56,381 bases of DNA, taken from assembly GCF_002291145.1 (NCBI RefSeq), contig NZ_NTGE01000031.1:1-56381 (forward strand), in the 5' to 3' direction. This document shows positions 34,616 to 43,969 of this stretch, piece by piece. Below the pieces are notes generated by a model. It made no database searches. It was not told the DNA's origin and saw only the letters and a program-made list of their open reading frames with translations. The position numbers and the translations under genes are program-made. The stretch comes from Streptomyces sp. SA15 (GTDB taxonomy: Bacteria; Actinomycetota; Actinomycetes; Streptomycetales; Streptomycetaceae). Position 1 is the first letter of the stretch. Every line of letters begins with the position of its first letter.

Positions 34616-35083
34616 TCAAAATGGATGAACCCCGACCGGCGTGGCAGGCGCGGGCCCGTACCCCTCCGAGATGCGCTGGTGGTAGGTCTGGCGGTCGATG
34701 ACCTCCAGGCCGACGATCTCCCACGGTGGGAGCCCCGCACTCTGGCGGTGCTCGCCCCACAGGCGCAGGGCGACGGCGGCCGCGTCGTGCAGGTCGCGGG
34801 CCTCCTCCCAGTACCGGATCTCGGCGTGGTCGTTCGCGTATCTGCTGGTCAGGAGGAAGGGGTGGTCGTGGGCGAGCTGTTCCAGGGCGCGCCGGACCTC
34901 CTTGAGCGGGGCCTCGTCGCCGGAGACGCTCAGGGTGACGTGCCACAGGCGCGGCAGGTCCTCGGGTTCCCCGCCCTCGTAGCGGTCACCGGCCGCGACG
35001 CTGGTCAGGGCACGCTCCTCGCCGGGTGTGCGGGAGGCGGTACCACCGCGGGACGCCGCCGCCCCAGGGCGCACTCGTCTCAC
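34616..35083 (-). CDS. Conserved hypothetical protein between proB and proA
   Basis: The 155-residue product has a basic N-terminus ([14 protein letters not shown]), then a compact domain (about 45-155) with [27 protein letters not shown] ferredoxin-like alternation of strands and helices, [20 protein letters not shown] and [16 protein letters not shown] do not recognise a named family. GTG 35083 is chosen because AAAGGAGG lies upstream; the open frame to 35191 has no comparable ribosome site. It ends 61 bp before proA and probably shares its transcript. Confidence 0.72.
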   Translation of the reverse strand: MRRVRPGAAASRGGTASRTPGEERALTSVAAGDRYEGGEPEDLPRLWHVTLSVSGDEAPLKEVRRALEQLAHDHPFLLTSRYANDHAEIRYWEEARDLHDAAAVALRLWGEHRQSAGLPPWEIVGLEVIDRQTYHQRISEGYGPAPATPVGVHPF

Positions 35084-35260
35084 GACGGCCTCCTTTACGC
35101 ACAGGTCGAGTGGTGCTCGTAGGGAACGTCTCCCTGAGACAAAGTTGAGCAGGCCGCAAGGGCTCGCGTGGCGGTTTTGCGGAACGTCCACCTCAGGGCG
35201 ACGCCTGTATCGGGGCGTTCACCCCGTTTTCGGGTGTCCCGGAGTGGGCGGCGGGCCTTC

Positions 35261-35281
35261 AGAGCCTGTGACACAGGCTCT
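35261..35281 (-). terminator. Stem-loop at the proB stop codon
   Basis: AGAGCCTGTG (35261-35270) and CACAGGCTCT (35272-35281) are perfect inverted copies with one central base, overlapping the first base of the proB stop. It gives an 8-bp stem with a 5-nt loop and could terminate or stabilise the proB mRNA 3' end. Confidence 0.5.
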
Positions 35282-36408
35282 CAGGGGTGCAGGAGCACCA
35301 GATCGTCGCGGTGCACGACCTCGCGTTCGTACGCCGGGCCCAGCTCGCGGGCCAGTTCCCGGGTCGAGCGGCCGATCAGCCGCGGAATCTCCTTGGCGTC
35401 GAAATTGACCAGCCCGCGGGCCACCGCGTGCCCTTCGCCGTCGCGCAGTTCGACGGGGTCGCCCGCGACGAACTCGCCCTCGACGGAGGCGATTCCGGCC
35501 GGCAGCAGCGACTTGCGGCGCTGCACGACCGCCTGCACCGCGCCGTCGTCCAGCGTCAGCGAGCCCTGCGGGGTGGACGCGTGCTGGAGCCACAGCAGCC
35601 GGTCGGCGGACCGCTTGTCGGCGGGGTGGAAGTAGGTGCCGGTGTCCTTGCCGGACAGCGCGTCGGCCGCGTGGACGGCGCTGGTCAGCACCACGGGGAT
35701 GCCGGCGGCGGCCGCGATCCGGGCCGCCTCGACCTTGGTGACCATGCCGCCGGTGCCGACGCCGGCCTTCCCGGCGCTGCCGATGTCCACACCGGCGAGG
35801 TCGGCCGGCTCCCGCACCTGAGCGATCCGCGAGGTGCCCGGCTTGCTGGGGTCGCCGTCGTACACGCCGTCCACGTCGGACAGCAGTACGAGCAGGTCGG
35901 CGTGGACGAGGTGGGCGACGAGGGCGGCGAGGCGGTCGTTGTCGCCGAAGCGGATCTCGTCGGTGGCGACGGTGTCGTTCTCGTTGACGATCGGGCAGGC
36001 ACCCATCGCCAGCAGCTTGTCGAGGGTGCGGGAGGCGTTGCGGTGGTGGGCGCGGCGGCTCATGTCGTCGGAGGTCAGCAGCACCTGGCCGACCCGGACA
36101 CCGTAGCGCGCGAAGGATGCGGTGTAGCGGGCCACGAGCAGGCCCTGGCCGACGCTGGCGGCGGCCTGCTGGCGGGCGAGGTCCCTGGGGCGGCGGCGCA
36201 GGCCCAGCGGTGCGAGGCCGGCCGCGATGGCGCCGGAGGAGACCAGCACGATCTCCTTCTCTCCCCCGCTGCGGCTCTTGGCGAGGACGTCGACGAGCGC
36301 GTCGACACGGTCGGCGTCCAGGCCGCCCGAGGCGGTCGTCAGCGACGAGGAACCCACTTTGACGACGATCCTGCGGGCCTCGCGCACGGCCTGCCTTGCC
36401 CCTGCCAC
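35281..36408 (-). CDS. proB: Glutamate 5-kinase
   Basis: The 375-residue product phosphorylates L-glutamate to gamma-glutamyl phosphate, the first step of proline synthesis. The amino-acid kinase domain contains RRIVVKVGSSSLT, VLVSSGAIAAGL, NENDTVATDEIRFGDND, LLSDVDGVYDGDP and GTGGMVTKVEAA. A C-terminal PUA domain (LPAGIASVEGEFVAGDPVEL onward) completes the two-domain form. GTG 36408 (VAGARQAVREAR) is supported by GAGGGGA upstream; GTG 36426 is an alternative. Confidence 0.97.
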   Translation of the reverse strand: MAGARQAVREARRIVVKVGSSSLTTASGGLDADRVDALVDVLAKSRSGGEKEIVLVSSGAIAAGLAPLGLRRRPRDLARQQAAASVGQGLLVARYTASFARYGVRVGQVLLTSDDMSRRAHHRNASRTLDKLLAMGACPIVNENDTVATDEIRFGDNDRLAALVAHLVHADLLVLLSDVDGVYDGDPSKPGTSRIAQVREPADLAGVDIGSAGKAGVGTGGMVTKVEAARIAAAAGIPVVLTSAVHAADALSGKDTGTYFHPADKRSADRLLWLQHASTPQGSLTLDDGAVQAVVQRRKSLLPAGIASVEGEFVAGDPVELRDGEGHAVARGLVNFDAKEIPRLIGRSTRELARELGPAYEREVVHRDDLVLLHP

Positions 36409-36599
36409 TTTTCCGTCCCCTCGCACCTCGACTGCTTGCGCAATCTACGCGAAGGGGGTCTGGCGGCGCGCGTCGGTTTCAGTCCCCGGACACCCGCGAG
36501 GTGACTCGTTGCTCACGGTGCTCACGCATCGCATACGGCAAAAAGGTTGTACTGGTTGCTTATAGAAATCAAAGTCTGGCAAAACTTAAGTTGAAGTCT

Positions 36600-38009
36600 G
36601 TGTCACAGAATGTTCACCGCGCGAAGCGGATCCTCCTCAGATCGGGGAAGAGCCCCTACGACGTCGTCCCCGTCGAGGAAGCCCTCCACCGGGATGTCAT
36701 CGCCACCAACTCCGGCAACCTGATCTTCAGTGACGCCGCGCACAAGATCCTCGAGACGCCTGGCACGGAGGTGGTCTCGAACGGCATCCGGACCGACGTG
36801 GCCGCGGCGGGGCGGATCAACGAGCAGTACGACGCCTTCGTGGTGCCGCTGGCCAACGCCTTCCGGCCGTCGTTCGAGCAGCAGTTGCAGCGGCTGACAC
36901 GGCTGATCGGCAAGCTGCGGATCCCGGTCGTGGTGCTCGGGGTCGGCGCACAGGCCGGGCTGGACTACAACCCGGCGCGGCTGAAGCCCATGGAGCCGAC
37001 CGTGCGCGAGTTCGTCTCCGCGGTGCTCGACCACAGCGCCTCGATCGGAGTGCGGGGCGAGTTCACCGAGAGGTACCTGAAGGACATGGGCTTCAGGGAC
37101 GTCGAGGTGATCGGCTGCCCGTCCCTGTTCCTGTACGGCAAGGAACTCGCCGTGCACAAGCGGGCGCCGGAGCTGACCGCCGCGTCCCGGATCGCGGTCA
37201 ACGGCTCGCACAACGCGGTGCGGAGGCAGGGCCTCGACCGGATCATCCGGCGTACCCACGAGCGCTATCCGCACCTGCGCTTCATCGGCCAGAACCTCAG
37301 TGACGCACGCCAGTTGCACTGGCGGGACCTGTCGGACCCGAACGGCCGGGTGACGGCGATGCCGACGCACCCCGACCACCCGATGTACCAGGAGGGCAAG
37401 GCCCGGGTCTACATCGACCCCGTCACCTGGATCGACGACCTGCGCGGCTTCGACTTCTCCTTCGGCTCGCGCATCCACGGCAACATCGCGGCGCTGCTGG
37501 CGGGCACGCCCGCGACCGTGCTGTGCGGCGACTCGCGGACGCTGGAGCTGTGCCGTTACTTCGAGATACCGCACCGCCTGATCAAAGGGCTGCCGGACGA
37601 TGTCGATCCGGCGCGGCTGTACGAGGAGGCAGACTTCACGGGGCTGGTCAGCGGCCACCACGAGCGCTTCGAGCGGTTCACCGCGTTCCTGGACAGGAAC
37701 GGCCTGCAGAACACCTTCACGCACGGCGACGGCGGCGCCGCCTTCGAAAAGCGCCTGGGGTCGCTGGACTTCCCGGCCGGCATCCGCCCCTGGAACGACA
37801 CCGACATCGCCTCGCTCACCACGCGGTTCGGCTGGCTGTACAGCCGTGTCGACGAACTGTCCAAGGACAACACGAATTTGAAGCGGGAGCTGGCGCGGGC
37901 GAAGTCCGGCGCCACCGCGACGGCGGCGCCGTCGGCGTCCGTGTACCGGCGGGCGCGGCGGATCGTGGGACGGCCGATCCGGAGGGTGATCCAGTCGGGG
38001 CGGGGGTAG
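36600..38009 (+). CDS. Polysaccharide pyruvyl transferase family protein
   Basis: The 469-residue product resembles GT-B-like polysaccharide pyruvyl transferases, which add pyruvate ketals to wall polymers. Evidence is the Gly-rich VVVLGVGAQAG, the repeat IGVRGEFTERYLKDMGFRDVEVIGCPS and the conserved SFGSRIHGNIAALLAGTP (H of the active-site region). The C-terminus has a coiled-coil stretch (RVDELSKDNTNLKRELARAK) and a basic tail. The start is uncertain: GTG 36600 gives VSQNVHRAKRILL, while the frame continues upstream through an AT-rich promoter-like patch (36540-36600). It is divergent from proB and opens the polymer gene block. Confidence 0.75.
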   Translation: MSQNVHRAKRILLRSGKSPYDVVPVEEALHRDVIATNSGNLIFSDAAHKILETPGTEVVSNGIRTDVAAAGRINEQYDAFVVPLANAFRPSFEQQLQRLTRLIGKLRIPVVVLGVGAQAGLDYNPARLKPMEPTVREFVSAVLDHSASIGVRGEFTERYLKDMGFRDVEVIGCPSLFLYGKELAVHKRAPELTAASRIAVNGSHNAVRRQGLDRIIRRTHERYPHLRFIGQNLSDARQLHWRDLSDPNGRVTAMPTHPDHPMYQEGKARVYIDPVTWIDDLRGFDFSFGSRIHGNIAALLAGTPATVLCGDSRTLELCRYFEIPHRLIKGLPDDVDPARLYEEADFTGLVSGHHERFERFTAFLDRNGLQNTFTHGDGGAAFEKRLGSLDFPAGIRPWNDTDIASLTTRFGWLYSRVDELSKDNTNLKRELARAKSGATATAAPSASVYRRARRIVGRPIRRVIQSGRG

Positions 38010-38026
38010 CGCCCGGCAGCCCCCAT

Positions 38027-38074
38027 CAACACCCGCAGTCACCAACACCCGAGGTCACCAACACCCGCGGTCAC
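38027..38074. repeat. Three tandem 16-bp repeats after the pyruvyl transferase gene
   Basis: Units CAACACCCGCAGTCAC, CAACACCCGAGGTCAC and CAACACCCGCGGTCAC run at 38027-38042, 38043-38058 and 38059-38074. They begin 18 bp after the stop codon and lie 93 bp before the next gene. Confidence 0.85.
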
Positions 38075-38166
38075 TCCAAACTCCCTGGACACGTGCGTGT
38101 CGTCCAGTGGTCGGCGTGCGTTAACCCGGACGCACCACGTCCTGCGCCGACCTTGGAGTGACCGCA

Positions 38167-40218
38167 GTGCCTGTTCCCCTCCCCCTCCGGCAGACCTTGG
38201 TCAGGGCGCTCGTCGCGGCCGTCCTCGCGGCCGCGTTCGCCGTCCAGGCCATGGCGGCCCTTCGCCCGCACGTCCCGTTGCTGCTGGCCGCGACGGTCGC
38301 CTCGCTGGCCGTAGAGGGTGTCCTGTACCGGTGGCAGCGCCGCATGGTGTCGCTGTTCGCCAAGTCGCACGCCGATCTCAGCGTGCGGCACGTGCTGCGC
38401 GACCTGCTGCTGGTCGTGGGCCTGCTGCGACTGGGCGGGCAGGACCGGGAGACGGCGTACGCCCCGCTCGTTGTCGGGCTGCTCGTCTTCTACGCGCTGC
38501 ACTGCGCGATCCAGGCGGTCTCGGTCCTGGTGCGCCGCACCCGCACCCTGCCGGTCGTCACCCGGAACATCGACGCGTCCGCGCTGCGCCTGTCCCCCGC
38601 CCCGCCCCTCCTGCTACGCCGCCCCGGCCACCGCCTGCTGGTCTTCGGCCTGCCCGCCACGGCAGGACTGCTGGCCGCGGCGGCCACCGACGAGCCCGGC
38701 TATGCCGCCTTCGGGATCGCCGTGTCCCTCGGCCTGGCGCTGAAGGGCCTGTACGACCTTCTCGTACGGCTGCTGCCGAGCCGTCGTCCGGCGGGCGAGC
38801 AGGAGGTACTGGACTGGCTCGACGCCTGGCTCGACGCGTACCGGCCCACCGTCGGCCTGTACTTCTCCGGCGGCGCGTCGTCGGCGTACCAGGCGAACAT
38901 GTGGCTGGAGCCGCTCGCGAAGGTGGACGGCCGGCCGCTGATCGTGCTGCGCGAACGGTTCATGGTGCAGAAGATCGCGGCGACCGACATCCCCGTCCTG
39001 TGCCTGCCGAAGGTCTCCACCCTGATGCGTCTGGAGCACTCCACGCTCCAGGTCCTCATCCACCCCTCGAACTCCGGCAAGACCTCCCAGGTGCTGCGCA
39101 TCCCCACGATCAAGCACACCTTCGTCAACCACGGCGAGAGCGACAAGCTGTCGTCCTGCAACCCGTACGCGAAGGCGTACGACGAGGTGTGGGTGGCGGG
39201 GCCCGCGGCGCGCGAGCGGTACGCGGCGGCCGAGGTCGGCGTCGAGGACAAGGAGGTGGTGGAGATCGGCCGCCCGCAGCTGGACGCCGTACGGCCGTAC
39301 GCGGGCCCGCCGACGGGTACGTACACCACGGTCCTGTACGCGCCGACCTGGGAGGGCTGGGACGGCAACCCCGGCAACACCTCGGTGATCGAGGCCGGCG
39401 AGAACCTCGTACGGGCGCTGCTGGCGGACCCGGGCGTACGGCTGCTGTACAAGCCGCATCCGCTGACGGGTTCCGTCGATCCCCGGGCGGGGGCGGCTGA
39501 CCTCAGGATCCGGGAGCTGGTCCGGGCGGCGAACCGGGAGCGGACCGGTGAGCGACCCGTCCCTGACGGCGAACTCGTCCTTCGCACACGTGAGTTGGAT
39601 CAGCTCACCACGACCGACTGCCGGGCCGGTGCCGACCAGGTCGAGCGGATGCTGTCGCAGTCGGCGCCCGAGCCGGGGCGGGCCGATGCGGTAGCGCGGG
39701 CCACGGCCGCCTGGGAGGAGGCGTACTGGGCCTCGCTGCCTCAGTGGGAGCACCAGGTGGTCACCGACGTCCGGCCCGCGCTGTACACCTGCTTCAACCG
39801 GGCCGATCTGCTGATCAGCGATGTGTCGAGCGTCATCAGCGACTTCCTGGCGAGCGGCAAGCCCTACGCGGTGGCCAACACCAGCGGGCTGACCGAGGAG
39901 ACGTTCCGCGAGACCTTCCCGACGGTGCGCGCGGCGACCGTACTGACGCCGGACGCGGCGGGAGTACCCCGGCTGCTGGACGCCGTACGGCACCCGGAGC
40001 GCGACGAACTGGCCGAGGAGCGGGCCGAGTTGAAGCGGCACCTGCTGGGACCGGACGAACCTGCGTCGCAGGAGCGCTTCAACGAGGCCGTACGGGCGCT
40101 GTGTTCGGCGGCGCGGGAGCACCGGGCGCGGATGGCGGAGCGGCTCGCGGCGGAGCTCCCCGGGCAGCGGGGGCCGGTGGAGGAAGCGCCTGAGCCGGCC
40201 CCCACCGCGGAGACCTGA
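38167..40218 (+). CDS. TagF-like CDP-polyol phosphotransferase with N-terminal membrane helices
   Basis: The 683-residue product has several hydrophobic segments in the first 210 residues, then a GT-B type TagF/CDP-glycerol:poly(glycerophosphate) transferase domain. Markers are TFVNHGESDKLSSCNP, VLYAPTWEGWDGNPGNTS, LLYKPHP and LLISDVSSVISDFLASGKPYAV. Such enzymes polymerise polyol phosphate from CDP-glycerol or CDP-ribitol. Start GTG 38167 is placed 8 nt after GGAG; GTG 38158 is an alternative. It converges with the GT2 gene, whose stop lies 5 bp away. It is a paralogue of the product at 41667-43811. Confidence 0.85.
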   Translation: MPVPLPLRQTLVRALVAAVLAAAFAVQAMAALRPHVPLLLAATVASLAVEGVLYRWQRRMVSLFAKSHADLSVRHVLRDLLLVVGLLRLGGQDRETAYAPLVVGLLVFYALHCAIQAVSVLVRRTRTLPVVTRNIDASALRLSPAPPLLLRRPGHRLLVFGLPATAGLLAAAATDEPGYAAFGIAVSLGLALKGLYDLLVRLLPSRRPAGEQEVLDWLDAWLDAYRPTVGLYFSGGASSAYQANMWLEPLAKVDGRPLIVLRERFMVQKIAATDIPVLCLPKVSTLMRLEHSTLQVLIHPSNSGKTSQVLRIPTIKHTFVNHGESDKLSSCNPYAKAYDEVWVAGPAARERYAAAEVGVEDKEVVEIGRPQLDAVRPYAGPPTGTYTTVLYAPTWEGWDGNPGNTSVIEAGENLVRALLADPGVRLLYKPHPLTGSVDPRAGAADLRIRELVRAANRERTGERPVPDGELVLRTRELDQLTTTDCRAGADQVERMLSQSAPEPGRADAVARATAAWEEAYWASLPQWEHQVVTDVRPALYTCFNRADLLISDVSSVISDFLASGKPYAVANTSGLTEETFRETFPTVRAATVLTPDAAGVPRLLDAVRHPERDELAEERAELKRHLLGPDEPASQERFNEAVRALCSAAREHRARMAERLAAELPGQRGPVEEAPEPAPTAET

Positions 40219-40223
40219 TCCGG

Positions 40224-41432
40224 TCAGGCCGCCGCGCGTATGTCGCGTGACGGCAGGATGCGGCGGGCCTTGCGCACCGCCCGCTGCACGAACGAGTCGA
40301 GCGGGTCCTCGCGGTAGCCCGGGAAGACGCGGGCCTCGCGTGCGTCGGCGAGGTAGACGGAGTCCGGTATGCCCGCCTCGCGGTTACGGAAGTGGGGGTA
40401 GACGAGGTAGAGGCGGCGGCCCTTCTTCTCCATGAGGGCCGGGGCCTGCTTCTTCGCCTTGACGAACTTCACCACGTCGAGGAGGAGGTCGGGCCGCTCG
40501 GCGGCCACCAGGTGCAGCCGCAGGCGCTCGTGGACCCTGAGGCGGCGGGCGACGTCCTCGTTCCAGTACGCCTCCATCAGCGGCTTCGCCAGTTCGAACT
40601 TGTGCCGCCGGATCTCTTCGCTGTCCGTGGCGTACTTGGGGCCGAACTGCGGGAGCAGCGTGACGAGGAACGGGCGGACCATGAGCACGTCCCGCTTGGG
40701 GCCGGCCGGGAGCATGTCCGCGATCAGGTTCATCAGGGCGCGCGCGGAGTCGAAGCGCAGGGTGTAGCTGCCGCTCTTGGTCACGTGCTTGCCGTCCTCG
40801 CGGCCCACCAGGTAGTAGCAGGTGTGGTCGGCGACCACGGAGACGCCGTCGGCCCGCAGGTAGGCCTCCATCGTGAACAGCGCGTCCTCGCCGGTGAACA
40901 GGGACTCGTCGAAGCGCATGCCGTGCCGGTCGAGGAGCTCGCGGCGGAACAGCTTCTGCGCGCTGAGCGTGAACTTGATGTTGGAGGAGAAGACGTCGGT
41001 GCGCCCCACGGTCTGGCCCCACATCGACTTCGGCGCGCTGCGGTTGACGCCCTCGACCTTGCCGAGGACGACGTCCGTGCCGTGCTCGTCGGCCATGGCG
41101 ACCATGCGCCGCAGGGCCTCGGGGCCGAGCCGGTCGTCGGCGTCGAGGAAGAAGACGTAACGCCCCGCGGCCTTGCCGAGGCCGACGTTGCGCGGGCCGC
41201 TGGGGCCGCCGGAGTTCTCCTGCCGGATCACCGTCACCGGCATGGGCGCGCGGGCCGCGAACTCCTCCAGGTACTCCCCTGTCCCATCCGTCGAACCGTC
41301 GTCGACGGCGATGACCTCGATGCGCGTCGGGTCGATGGTCTGTGCCTCCACGGATGCCAGGCACTCGACCAGATACGGCATCGCTTCGTACGCCCCGATG
41401 ATCACAGTCACATCAGGCTGCGCAATGGTCAC
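40224..41432 (-). CDS. Family 2 glycosyltransferase
   Basis: The 402-residue inverting GT-A enzyme has TVIIGAYEAMPYLVECLASV, the nucleotide-sugar motif VDDGSTDGTGEYL, PRNVGLGKAAGRYVFFLDADD (DxD) and the acceptor-side FTGEDALFTMEAYLRA. The C-terminal half is helical and basic. It is similar in order to the larger glycosyltransferase at 50566-52560. The GTG start has GGGGA 7 nt upstream. Its position between two TagF-like genes suggests it decorates the polyol-phosphate chain. Donor sugar unknown. Confidence 0.88.
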   Translation of the reverse strand: MTIAQPDVTVIIGAYEAMPYLVECLASVEAQTIDPTRIEVIAVDDGSTDGTGEYLEEFAARAPMPVTVIRQENSGGPSGPRNVGLGKAAGRYVFFLDADDRLGPEALRRMVAMADEHGTDVVLGKVEGVNRSAPKSMWGQTVGRTDVFSSNIKFTLSAQKLFRRELLDRHGMRFDESLFTGEDALFTMEAYLRADGVSVVADHTCYYLVGREDGKHVTKSGSYTLRFDSARALMNLIADMLPAGPKRDVLMVRPFLVTLLPQFGPKYATDSEEIRRHKFELAKPLMEAYWNEDVARRLRVHERLRLHLVAAERPDLLLDVVKFVKAKKQAPALMEKKGRRLYLVYPHFRNREAGIPDSVYLADAREARVFPGYREDPLDSFVQRAVRKARRILPSRDIRAAA

Positions 41433-41612
41433 CCTTGTCCCCTTGTCACGGAAATTTTCCCCCGTATCGCCTCATTGGCAACCTCCTAGACGGATGACCA
41501 GGGAAATCGGTTGCTCTCGCCACATGGATTAGTGACTCAGTTCACATGGCGAACGGACAGGAACGGACAGCAACAGGACAGGACAGCGACGGGCAACAAG
41601 GCATACGCAAAG

Positions 41613-41652
41613 GGGCCCGGTATTCGAGGATCACCCCTCGAATACCGGGCCC
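41613..41652 (-). terminator. Strong terminator after the second TagF-like gene
   Basis: GGGCCCGGTATTCGAGG (41613-41629) and CCTCGAATACCGGGCCC (41636-41652) form a perfect 17-bp stem with a 6-nt loop, 14 bp beyond the TagF-like stop codon. Confidence 0.85.
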
Positions 41653-41666
41653 TGTGGCCGGAGCCG

Positions 41667-43811
41667 TCAGCCCGCGGTCACGCCGTCCGCCTCACCGGCC
41701 GTCGACACCCGCTGCCCCGGCACCGCGTTCGCCAGTTCCGCCTCCGCCTCGGCCTCCGCCGTGCCGGCCGCGGCCCGTGACGCCTGGCCGACGTTGCGCC
41801 TCTCGGCCTTGATCGCCAGGTTCGCCACCGCGGTGTTGAACTGCTCGATGGACGTCGGCTCGTCCGGACCCAGCAGATACCGCTTGAGCTCGCCGCGGTC
41901 CTCGGCCAGCGGGTCGGACGCGGGATCGCGTACGGCGTCCAGCAGATCGCCCAGCTCGGCCGCGCTGTTGGACAGGATCACCGCGGCCCGCACGGCGGTG
42001 TTCTGCCGCTTGAACTCCTCCACGCCGAGCTCGGCGGAGTCGGTGACGGCGTAGGGCTTGCCGCTCGCGATGAAGTCGGAGACCACGCTGGAGATGTCGG
42101 AGACCATCGCGTCGGAGACGTTGAAGCAGTCGTACAGGCGCGGCTCGGCGCCCGTGATGACGCGGTGCTCGTAGGAGGGGAAGGAACGCCAGTAGGCGTC
42201 GTTCCACTCGGCGCGCAGCCGGGCGATCTCCTGGTGCTTCTCGACGTCGACCAGTCCGTCGCGGGTGGCCTCGGCCTCGTCGCCCTTCTCGGTGCCGCCA
42301 CCGGACAGCTCGGCGAGACGGGCCTCGATGCGGGCCAGCTCCGCCTTGGCGCGGTCCAGGGCCGCCGTATCCGCCGTGAACCGGGAGTCGGCGGCGCGCT
42401 CGGTGGCGGCCTTCCGCACCAGGGCGGTGATGCGCTGGTGGGCGGCCTTGGCCTGCGGGCTGCGGGTGCCGGTGAAGGGGTGCGGCTTGTACAGGACACG
42501 GACCGGCGGGTCGGCCTTGACCAGCTTCTTCACGATGTTCTCGCCGGCCAGCAGGATCGAGGTGTTGCCGGGGTTGTCGTCCCAGCCCTCCCAGGTGGGG
42601 GCGTACAGGACCGTCGGGCAGTATCCATCAGCGGCTCCGCCGCGGGGGCCGTCCGGCGCCCCCTGCCAGGCCTGGATCGGCGCCAGCTGCGGGCGGCCGA
42701 CCTCGACGATGTCGTCGTCACGGACGCCGACGTCGGCGATGGCGTAACGGTCGCGGCCCGCGCGGCCGGCGGTCCACACCTCGTCGTAGACCTTGCTGAA
42801 CGGGTTGACGCTGGCCAGCTTGTCGCTGTCGCCGTGGCCGATGAAGACGTGCTTCATGGTGGGCACGCGCAGCATGTGGATGTTCTTGCCGACGTTCGCC
42901 GCGTACAGCGTGACGCGCACGGTCGACAGGTCCATGTTCATCAGGTGCACCCCTCCGGGCACGCAGATGACGGGGACCGTGGTGGGCGCCAGGTTCGCCA
43001 GGATGACCCGCTCGCGCAGGATGATCAGCGGCCTGGAGTCCAGCTGCTCCATGGTCTCCAGCCACATGTTGACCTGGTACGCGGAGTCCTTGGAGCCGGA
43101 GAAGTACAGCACCGTCTCCGGCTTGTACTCGCGCAGCCACGCGTCGGCCGCGGCCAGCACCTTCTCGGCGTTCGGCGGGGTCTTGCGACCGCGCACGTAC
43201 GGCATCAGCGCGGCGACGTACAGGCAGCCCAGCCCCAGGGTGACGCCGATGCCGATGAAACCGGCGAGGGCCGATTTCACGGCGGCGGAGACCAGGATGC
43301 CGGCCACGGCCGCGAGGTCGAGGTGGAGCATCTTCTCGGCGGAGCGGTGCAGCAGCCCCTTCGGCGGGGCGTCCGGGATGCGGATGCGCGAGGCCAGGTC
43401 GATGTTGCGGGTGGCGACCGGCATACGGCGGCGGTTGCGGATCAGGGTGACCAGCGCGCCGTGCGGGGCCTGGAGCCCGTAGAAGGCGATGAAGCAGGCG
43501 ACGGCGCCGTAGTAGATCAGGTTGTCCGCGAAGGAGAGGCGGGCCAGCAGCAGTATCAGCAGCAGCTGCCGGATCAGGAAGCGGATCGAAAGACCTGCCC
43601 GCACCTTGCTGAGGCGGTTGATCAGATAGCTGCCTTTGTGGTGCAGATAGTGGTCCGCCAGGTACGTCACGGCGGCCGCGGCGGCGAAGGCGGGAACGCT
43701 CGGGACGAGCGCGGCCAGCATGAGTGCCGGGAAGCCCAGCATCATGAGGGCCGCCGCGGCCAGCTCGGCCGCGCTGCCCACCCGGGCGACGCGAATAGCG
43801 GTGGATATCAC
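41667..43811 (-). CDS. TagF-like CDP-polyol phosphotransferase, second copy
   Basis: The 714-residue product has an N-terminal hydrophobic region of about 240 residues (for example LILLLARLSFADNLIYYG) and a TagF-type catalytic domain with HVFIGHGDSDKLASVNP, VLYAPTWEGWDDNPGNTS, VLYKPHPFTG and MVSDISSVVSDFIASGKPYAV. It adds a charged helical insert (about 520-570) and an Ala/Glu-rich tail. It is about the same design as 38167-40218 but on the opposite strand. The start at GTG 43811 (VISTAIRVARVGS) is a judgement; the frame continues to 43934. Confidence 0.85.
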   Translation of the reverse strand: MISTAIRVARVGSAAELAAAALMMLGFPALMLAALVPSVPAFAAAAAVTYLADHYLHHKGSYLINRLSKVRAGLSIRFLIRQLLLILLLARLSFADNLIYYGAVACFIAFYGLQAPHGALVTLIRNRRRMPVATRNIDLASRIRIPDAPPKGLLHRSAEKMLHLDLAAVAGILVSAAVKSALAGFIGIGVTLGLGCLYVAALMPYVRGRKTPPNAEKVLAAADAWLREYKPETVLYFSGSKDSAYQVNMWLETMEQLDSRPLIILRERVILANLAPTTVPVICVPGGVHLMNMDLSTVRVTLYAANVGKNIHMLRVPTMKHVFIGHGDSDKLASVNPFSKVYDEVWTAGRAGRDRYAIADVGVRDDDIVEVGRPQLAPIQAWQGAPDGPRGGAADGYCPTVLYAPTWEGWDDNPGNTSILLAGENIVKKLVKADPPVRVLYKPHPFTGTRSPQAKAAHQRITALVRKAATERAADSRFTADTAALDRAKAELARIEARLAELSGGGTEKGDEAEATRDGLVDVEKHQEIARLRAEWNDAYWRSFPSYEHRVITGAEPRLYDCFNVSDAMVSDISSVVSDFIASGKPYAVTDSAELGVEEFKRQNTAVRAAVILSNSAAELGDLLDAVRDPASDPLAEDRGELKRYLLGPDEPTSIEQFNTAVANLAIKAERRNVGQASRAAAGTAEAEAEAELANAVPGQRVSTAGEADGVTAG

Positions 43812-43969
43812 GGAGAACCTGCTCTGGGAGGGGTGCCGGTGGTAAATGCCGAGAACGTCCGGAAAGCGAATGGTGAAGGCTCCGGGGAAGTACGGATTCA
43901 GGCCCCTGCGAACACTCCCTGAACAGGAAGCCACAGAGGCCTGAATGGCAGACGACTATTTGCTGTTGA

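Noticed and set aside
41551..41585. GAACGGACAG repeats upstream of the GT2 gene
   Set aside because: Only two perfect copies plus degenerate remnants (GGACAG); too weak to call an array.
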